21,343 nucleotides of DNA, from positions 1 through 21,343 of the forward strand of contig DATKYB010000037.1 in the NCBI GenBank assembly GCA_035528715.1, written 5' to 3'. Position 1 is the stretch's first letter, and each line of letters starts with the position of its first letter. Of the stretch, positions 16,311-21,343 are shown piece after piece. Below the pieces are notes generated by a model. The model was not told where the DNA came from. It did not search any database and saw only the letters and a list, made by a program, of their open reading frames with translations. The stretch is from Nitrospinota bacterium. GTDB lineage: Bacteria > JADFOP01 > DATKYB01. The position numbers and the translations under genes are program-made.

Positions 16311-16324
16311 TTCTGACTTATACT
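16303..16324. repeat. Inverted repeat over the icd start site
   Basis: AGTATAA (16303-16309) and TTATACT (16318-16324) form a perfect 7-bp inverted repeat with an 8-nt centre. The 22-bp dyad covers the -10 box and the predicted start site, a position typical of repressor operators. No regulator gene is adjacent, and binding is inference. Confidence 0.4.
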
Positions 16325-16359
16325 AAAATTTTTAAGATACCAATATTTAAGGAGGATAA

Positions 16360-17604
16360 ATGGTTAAGTTTAAAATGCTTAAAGAACCTGAGAAAGGAAA
16401 GAGGATTGAAATAAAAAATGGTCAATTAATCGTTGCAGATAATCCTATTATCCCCTTTATCGAGGGAGATGGTATAGGTCCTGATATTTGGGCTGCTGCT
16501 GTAAGGGTATTTGATAGTGCAGTTGAAAAGGCATATAACAGACAAAAAAAGATAGAATGGTTTGAAATATATGCTGGTGAGAAGGCAAAGGCAAAATATG
16601 ATGAATGGCTGCCAGATGACACTTTAAAGGCTATTGAACACTATCATGTTGCGATCAAAGGACCCTTAACAACACCTATAGGTGGTGGATACAGAAGCCT
16701 CAATGTAACCATGAGACAGGTATTAAATCTCTTTGCCTGTGTAAGACCTGTAAGATATATTGATGGAGTACCCAGCCCTGTAAAAACTCCTGAAAAGATT
16801 GATATGGTCGTGTTCAGGGAGAATACAGAGGATGTCTATTCAGGTATAGAGTGGCCCATACACAGCCCTGAAGCCAAAAAGATTATTGATTATATTAAAG
16901 ATGAATTGGGTAATGAGATTAAAGCAGATTCAGGAATAGGTATAAAGCATATCAGCGTTACAGGCACTAAACGACTGGTAAGAAAGGCCATTCAATATGC
17001 TATATCCCACAAAAAATCGAGTGTTACCATTGTCCATAAGGGAAATATCATGAAGTTCACAGAAGGGGCGTTCAAGGACTGGGGTTATGAATTAGCAAAA
17101 GAGGAGTTCGCAGATAATACGATAACAGAGGACGAACTCTGGAAAGAATATAATGGAAAACAACCTGAAGATAAAGTCCTTATTAAGGATAGAATAACTG
17201 ATTCTATGTTCCAGCAGATCCTTCTCCGTCCCGATGAATACAGTGTACTAGCCCTGCCCAATTTAACCGGGGATTTTATGTCTGACGCTTTGGCTGCTCA
17301 GGTAGGAGGGCTTGGAATGGCACCAGGAGCAAATATGAGCGATACCACTGCCCTGTTTGAAGCAACCCATGGCACTGCTCCAAAATATGCTGGACAGGAT
17401 AAGGTCAACCCAGGTTCGCTTATATTATCAGGTGTCATGATGCTTGAACATATCGGCTGGCAAAAAGCGGCAGACCTGATCGTTAACGCCATCCAGAAGA
17501 CCGTTTCTCAAAAACAGGTTACCTATGACCTTGAGAGGCTTATGAAAGGCGCAACCCTCCTCAAATGCTCAGAATTTGGATCAACCATCATAAAAAATAT
17601 GTAA
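16360..17604 (+). CDS. icd: NADP-dependent isocitrate dehydrogenase
   Basis: TCA-cycle enzyme converting isocitrate to 2-oxoglutarate with NADP. It has 414 residues and aligns closely with E. coli Icd. Substrate residues fall at the same numbers: Ser113, Asn115 and Arg119 in RSLNVTMRQ, Arg129 and Arg153. Ser113 is the residue that AceK phosphorylates in E. coli. Metal ligands lie in [13 protein letters not shown] (Asp305 and Asp309). The cofactor site has [17 protein letters not shown] (Lys342, Tyr343) and TYDLERL (Tyr389, Arg393), the set that marks NADP rather than NAD use. AAGGAGG at 16349-16355 is an excellent ribosome binding site. No aceK gene is in the window. pyrE follows after 3 nt. 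Confidence 0.97.
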   Translation: MVKFKMLKEPEKGKRIEIKNGQLIVADNPIIPFIEGDGIGPDIWAAAVRVFDSAVEKAYNRQKKIEWFEIYAGEKAKAKYDEWLPDDTLKAIEHYHVAIKGPLTTPIGGGYRSLNVTMRQVLNLFACVRPVRYIDGVPSPVKTPEKIDMVVFRENTEDVYSGIEWPIHSPEAKKIIDYIKDELGNEIKADSGIGIKHISVTGTKRLVRKAIQYAISHKKSSVTIVHKGNIMKFTEGAFKDWGYELAKEEFADNTITEDELWKEYNGKQPEDKVLIKDRITDSMFQQILLRPDEYSVLALPNLTGDFMSDALAAQVGGLGMAPGANMSDTTALFEATHGTAPKYAGQDKVNPGSLILSGVMMLEHIGWQKAADLIVNAIQKTVSQKQVTYDLERLMKGATLLKCSEFGSTIIKNM

Positions 17605-17607
17605 GTA

Positions 17608-18276
17608 ATGATTGATAACTCGAAAGATCCAGGAGAAAAAACAGCAAAGATCCTCTTAGATATTGAGGCAGTGAGCTGGAGTCTTCAAACCCCTTACATC
17701 CTTACCTCTGGAAATGCTAGTCCTGTTTATGTGGATTGTCGAAAGCTCATCTCTTTTGTGAAAGAAAGGAGAGAGATCATCCACATGCTCGCAGAAAAAA
17801 CCAAATCCGATATTGGAATGGAAAATATAGAGGTGATTGCTGGTGGTGAAACGGCTGGAATCCCCCTAGCTGCATGGCTCGCAGAATCACTAAACCTTCC
17901 TATGGTCTATGTGAGAAAGAAATCTAAGGGCTTTGGTAAGGATAAGATCATAGAGGGTGTCATGGAAAAGGGGAAAAAAGTTTTGCTGGTAGAGGATCTG
18001 GCTACCACAGCAAAGAGCAAGTTAAGCTTTTGTGAGTCCTTAAGAAATGCTGGCGCAGAGGTAAATGATACTCTGGTCATCTTTGAGTATGGCTGTTATC
18101 CTGATACTTATAAGGAGCTAAAGGCAGCAAATCTCAAGCTTCATTCCCTAACCACATGGGAAATCTTATTGAAAACAGCAGAAAAGATTGGATTGCTAAA
18201 GACAGAGGAAAGCAAGATTATAAAAGATTTTCTTAAGGATCCAATCTCGTGGTCAAGAGAATATAAGGGTACTTGA
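17608..18276 (+). CDS. pyrE: Orotate phosphoribosyltransferase-like protein
   Basis: Predicted to make orotidine 5'-monophosphate from orotate and PRPP in pyrimidine synthesis. It has 222 residues. The orotate-side segment TSGNASPVYVDCRKL (33-47), the flexible-loop region YVRKKSKGFGKDKIIEG (101-117) and the PRPP-binding segment VLLVEDLATTAKSK (125-138) are in the order expected of PyrE. In the PRPP loop the common Gly after the Thr pair is replaced by Ala-Lys, so the loop is unusual and the substrate is a little less certain. The ATG is 3 nt after the icd stop with no Shine-Dalgarno sequence, suggesting coupled translation. It converges on the Nudix gene with a 13-nt gap and no clear terminator. 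No other pyrimidine gene is nearby. Confidence 0.82.
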   Translation: MIDNSKDPGEKTAKILLDIEAVSWSLQTPYILTSGNASPVYVDCRKLISFVKERREIIHMLAEKTKSDIGMENIEVIAGGETAGIPLAAWLAESLNLPMVYVRKKSKGFGKDKIIEGVMEKGKKVLLVEDLATTAKSKLSFCESLRNAGAEVNDTLVIFEYGCYPDTYKELKAANLKLHSLTTWEILLKTAEKIGLLKTEESKIIKDFLKDPISWSREYKGT

Positions 18277-18289
18277 TCTTTTAACTACC

Positions 18290-18727
18290 TTAATGAAAGG
18301 AACTGAATTTCTTAAAGGCCTTTTTTATAACCTCTTCTGTACCAGTAGTCATATTGTAGTTTGAGATCTTTTCTGGGATTACCCATCGGGTATCAAGGGC
18401 ATCAGTGCCTGATTTTGCTTCACCAGAGATATATCTGCAGACAAAATCTATGAGGACATAATGATACTCAATTTTACTCTCTTTATCTCGGATAACCCTT
18501 TCAAAAACCTCTACAAACTCTATGGGCTCAACCTTTAAGCCCGTTTCTTCTAAAACCTCTCTTCTAACTGCCTCTTTTAGGGGCTCTCCCAATTTAACCA
18601 CCCCACCAGGAATACTCCATTTTCCATAGCCAGGCTCTTTGCCCCTTTTAATCAGAAGAACCTTTCCATCTTTAATAATAATACCCGCAACCCCTAATAT
18701 GGGTCTTTGAGGATATCCCCTTTGCAT
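18290..18727 (-). CDS. Nudix hydrolase
   Basis: Small pyrophosphohydrolase of 145 residues acting on a nucleoside diphosphate linked to another group. The complete Nudix box is at 42-64: Gly42, Glu48, then REVLEETGL with Arg56, Glu57, Glu60 and Glu61. The flanks VAGIIIKDGKVLLIKRGKEP (13-32) and GKWSIPGG (35-42) resemble ADP-ribose pyrophosphatase and MutT-like members. The substrate cannot be set from sequence. The ATG follows the ppdK stop by 4 nt, with GAGG inside ppdK 12 nt upstream, so the two are probably co-transcribed. Confidence 0.9.
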   Translation of the reverse strand: MQRGYPQRPILGVAGIIIKDGKVLLIKRGKEPGYGKWSIPGGVVKLGEPLKEAVRREVLEETGLKVEPIEFVEVFERVIRDKESKIEYHYVLIDFVCRYISGEAKSGTDALDTRWVIPEKISNYNMTTGTEEVIKKAFKKFSSFH

Positions 18728-18731
18728 TTAT

Positions 18732-21343
18732 CTATTTTTCCTCTTTTAGCTTTGCATGAGCAGCAGCCAAACGAGCCACAGGAATAAGATAAGGGGAACA
18801 ACTGACATAATCTAAACCGATCCGATGGAAAAATTCTACTGAGCTTGGTTCACCACCATGTTCACCACATATTCCCAGTTCAATATCTGGCCTCGTCTTT
18901 TTCCCTCTCTCTGCACCAATTCTTACCATTTCTCCAACGCCCTCTTGGTCTATGGCCACAAAAGGATCAATCTTCAAAATACCTTTATCTATATAGAAGG
19001 GTAAGAATTTGCCAGCATCATCTCTGCTGAAACCAAAGGTCATCTGAGTCATATCATTTGTACCAAAGGAGAAAAATTCGGCATATTCAGCTATTTTATC
19101 TGCAACCAGAGCTGCCCTTGGAACTTCAATCATAGTCCCTATCATATAATGAAATTCTACATCTGAATTCTTGAGAACCTCCTTGATAACCTCTTTGGCA
19201 TTCTCATATGTGATTCTCATTTCTCCAATTGTCCCCGTCAATGGAATCATGACCTCTGGGAAAACCTTCCCCCCCTTTTTTGCAATCTCAACAGCCGCTT
19301 CAAAAATGGCCCTTACCTGCATGTCATATACCTCAGGAAAGGTAATCCCAAGCCTGCAGCCCCTGTGCCCTAGCATGGGATTAAATTCAGCAAGGGCATC
19401 TACCCTTGATAAAACCTCTTCCAGCTCAGAGATTCTTTCTTTATCCCCCCCTTTTAGCTTTAATTCTGTCAGCTCTTCAAAAAGTTCATCATGCTTTGGC
19501 AAAAACTCATGAAGGGGTGGGTCTAATAGTCTTATCGTGACAGGCATTCCCTTCATAACCTTAAATATCCCTATAAAATCCTCTCTTTGCATTGGCAAAA
19601 GCTTTTCAAGGGCCTTGTCTCTCGTCTCTTTATCTTTCGCCATGATCATTTCTCTTACTATCGGAATACGGTCTTCTTTAAAAAACATATGCTCTGTCCG
19701 TGTAAGGCCTATACCCTCAGTACCGAATTGAACAGCCTTCTCAGCATCCTGTGAAGTATCCGCGTTGGCTCTAACACCCAAAGTTCTTATTTCATCTGCC
19801 CATTTCATCAGTGTCTCAAAGTCATCACTCAACTCTGATTCAACCAGATCAACCTTTCCTAAAATAACCTCGCCTGTGTTTCCATTGAGCGATATATAGT
19901 CTTTCTCTTTAACTATCTTATCGTCCACCTTAAAATATCTCTTCTCTTCATCTACGCTTATTGCACCACACCCCACAACACAGCATTTGCCCATCCCTCT
20001 TCCAACAACAGCAGCATGGGATGTTAATCCTCCCCTCGCAGTAAGAATCCCTTTGGAGGCATACATCCCTCCCACATCTTCAGGCGAGGTCTCATTTCTT
20101 ACGAGAATCACATCCTCACCCTCTGCATGGAGTTCTTCTGCCCTATCCGCTGTAAATACGACCTTCCCAACTGCCGCCCCTGAAGAACCTGGAAGACCTT
20201 TTGCAATAGGGGTAACCTTTGCTTTGGAATCAAACATAGGATGTAAGAGTTGATCGAGCTGATAAGGGTCTACCCTCAATACCGCTTCTTTCTTATCGAT
20301 AAGTCCCTCGTTTACCATATCCACGGCAATCTTAACTGAGGAGAGAGCCGTGCGTTTTCCTCTTCTTGTCTGGAGCATATAAAGTTTACCATCCTGAATG
20401 GTAAACTCAATATCCTGCATATCCCTAAAATGCTGTTCCAGTTTTTTATATATATCTTCCAGTTCTTTATAGATACTCGGCATCTTCTCTTTTAAAGTCT
20501 CAATAGGTTGAGGTGTCCTTATCCCGGCCACTACATCTTCCCCTTGGGCATTTATAAGGTACTCACCAAAGAATCTCTTTTCTCCTGTCGCAGGGTCTCT
20601 TGTAAAGGCGACCCCCGTGCCTGAATTGTCTCCCATATTACCAAATACCATAGTCTGGATATTTACCGCTGTTCCCCAATCTCCAGGGATCTTATTCAAT
20701 CTCCTGTATGTAATTGCCCTTTGATTATTCCAAGAATCAAAGACAGCATCAATGGCCATCTTGAGCTGCTCTTTTGGGTCTTCTGGAAAATTGATATTTT
20801 TTTCCTTTTCAACAAGCCTCTTATATTCAGATACAAGCTCTTGGAGGGCTTTTGCATTAAGCTCTGTATCCAGCTTGACATTAAGCTTTTTTTTCTTTTT
20901 GTTCAGTATATACTCAAATTTTTTATGCTCAATGCCCAGAACTACATCACCAAACATGGTGATAAATCTTCTGTAACTATCATAGGCAAATCTCTCATTA
21001 CCTGACTTAGCGACCAATCCCTTGACGCTTCTATCATTCAATCCCAGATTTAATACTGTGTCCATCATACCAGGCATTGAAACCCTCGCCCCTGACCTTA
21101 CCGATACCAAAAGGGGTGACTTATCATCGCCGAGCTTTAATCTCATCTTTTCCTCAAGCTTCTCCAGATTTTTTTCTACTTCATCCCAAAGACCTTCAGG
21201 ATAGCTTTTGTTATTATTGTAATATTCTATACATGCCTCTGTTGTTATTGTAAAACCAGGAGGAACAGGAACATCCAAACTCGCCATTTCTGCCAAGTCA
21301 GCACCCTTTCCCCCTAATAAATTCCTCATTTTTGTATTTCCTT
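18732..21343 (-). CDS. ppdK: Pyruvate, phosphate dikinase (5' end cut by window)
   Basis: Interconverts pyruvate, ATP and phosphate with PEP, AMP and pyrophosphate. At least 869 residues are visible. Although an ATG at 21329 could start it, the in-frame codons before it read G-N-T-K directly ahead of MRNLLGGKGADLAEM. This matches the PPDK N-terminus, so the gene continues past the edge; roughly 15 to 25 residues are missing. Counting from that Met, the nucleotide-binding domain covers about 1-340 (SVRSGARVSMPGMMDT at 76-91). The phosphohistidine domain has GGLTSHAAVVGRGMGK with catalytic His438. The PEP/pyruvate barrel has RTEHMFF (544-550), GTMIEVPRAALVAD (731-744), SFGTNDMTQMTFG (754-766) and GICGEHGGEPSS with catalytic Cys821. 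It uses pyrophosphate or phosphate, unlike PEP synthase, and can serve glycolysis or gluconeogenesis. Confidence 0.96.
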   Translation of the reverse strand, partial: GNTKMRNLLGGKGADLAEMASLDVPVPPGFTITTEACIEYYNNNKSYPEGLWDEVEKNLEKLEEKMRLKLGDDKSPLLVSVRSGARVSMPGMMDTVLNLGLNDRSVKGLVAKSGNERFAYDSYRRFITMFGDVVLGIEHKKFEYILNKKKKKLNVKLDTELNAKALQELVSEYKRLVEKEKNINFPEDPKEQLKMAIDAVFDSWNNQRAITYRRLNKIPGDWGTAVNIQTMVFGNMGDNSGTGVAFTRDPATGEKRFFGEYLINAQGEDVVAGIRTPQPIETLKEKMPSIYKELEDIYKKLEQHFRDMQDIEFTIQDGKLYMLQTRRGKRTALSSVKIAVDMVNEGLIDKKEAVLRVDPYQLDQLLHPMFDSKAKVTPIAKGLPGSSGAAVGKVVFTADRAEELHAEGEDVILVRNETSPEDVGGMYASKGILTARGGLTSHAAVVGRGMGKCCVVGCGAISVDEEKRYFKVDDKIVKEKDYISLNGNTGEVILGKVDLVESELSDDFETLMKWADEIRTLGVRANADTSQDAEKAVQFGTEGIGLTRTEHMFFKEDRIPIVREMIMAKDKETRDKALEKLLPMQREDFIGIFKVMKGMPVTIRLLDPPLHEFLPKHDELFEELTELKLKGGDKERISELEEVLSRVDALAEFNPMLGHRGCRLGITFPEVYDMQVRAIFEAAVEIAKKGGKVFPEVMIPLTGTIGEMRITYENAKEVIKEVLKNSDVEFHYMIGTMIEVPRAALVADKIAEYAEFFSFGTNDMTQMTFGFSRDDAGKFLPFYIDKGILKIDPFVAIDQEGVGEMVRIGAERGKKTRPDIELGICGEHGGEPSSVEFFHRIGLDYVSCSPYLIPVARLAAAHAKLKEEK

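Noticed and set aside
18314-18323. AAAGGCCTTT with a following T run as a terminator of pyrE
   Set aside because: The palindrome has no loop, so it cannot fold into a hairpin, and it lies within Nudix coding sequence.
1-21343. CRISPR arrays, insertion sequences, defence or biosynthetic islands
   Set aside because: No spaced direct repeats, transposase motifs or unfamiliar accessory gene clusters were seen. Nearly all genes are recognisable housekeeping families.

Overview
The window is an ordinary-looking, compact stretch of a Gram-negative, A+T-rich bacterial chromosome. The lipoprotein LptE and the lipid II flippase MurJ point to a cell with an outer membrane and peptidoglycan. The gene order (ribD-ribE-ribBA-ribH-nusB, then leuS-lptE-holA near rpsT and murJ) resembles deltaproteobacterial and related lineages, but the sequence alone does not fix the phylum. 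There are 19 substantial protein genes plus a few bases of one more. I see no mobile element, CRISPR array, tRNA or rRNA. The two ends cut genes: the gene after phoH starts at position 8, and ppdK loses its first residues at 21343.

Layout. (1) 1-6323, minus strand, read right to left: murJ, xerD and glnD overlap by 1 and 4 nt, so they look translationally coupled. After a 131-nt A+T-rich gap comes phoH. (2) 6397-6675, plus strand: rpsT alone, diverging from murJ and converging on holA. (3) 6688-16185, minus strand: an FMN riboswitch, then ribD, ribE, ribBA, ribH, nusB, a stand-alone peptidase M17 N-terminal-like protein, a calcineurin-like phosphoesterase, leuS, lptE and holA. A candidate promoter before leuS may split this into two units. 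(4) 16283-18276, plus strand: a textbook promoter, then icd and an orotate phosphoribosyltransferase gene 3 nt apart. (5) 18290-21343, minus strand: ppdK followed 4 nt later by a Nudix hydrolase gene.

How the genes work together. The riboflavin block encodes both branches of the pathway: GTP cyclohydrolase II and DHBP synthase fused in RibBA, deaminase/reductase in RibD, then lumazine synthase and riboflavin synthase. It lacks the phosphatase that acts between RibD and RibH, and it lacks the flavokinase/FAD synthetase. An FMN riboswitch with a clear terminator and a competing antiterminator controls it. The leuS-lptE-holA, murJ-xerD-glnD and phoH genes are translation, envelope, replication, chromosome-resolution and nitrogen-signalling housekeeping functions. 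icd (NADP-type) and ppdK are central carbon enzymes facing each other across pyrE and the Nudix gene.

The only non-coding stretch over 300 bases is 15997-16359. It holds the riboswitch, its terminator and two divergent promoters with inverted repeats. I did not find a convincing undescribed system. The most useful leads are the orphan M17-N domain protein with its phosphoesterase neighbour in the flavin operon, the riboswitch switching mechanism, and a dyad over the icd start site.
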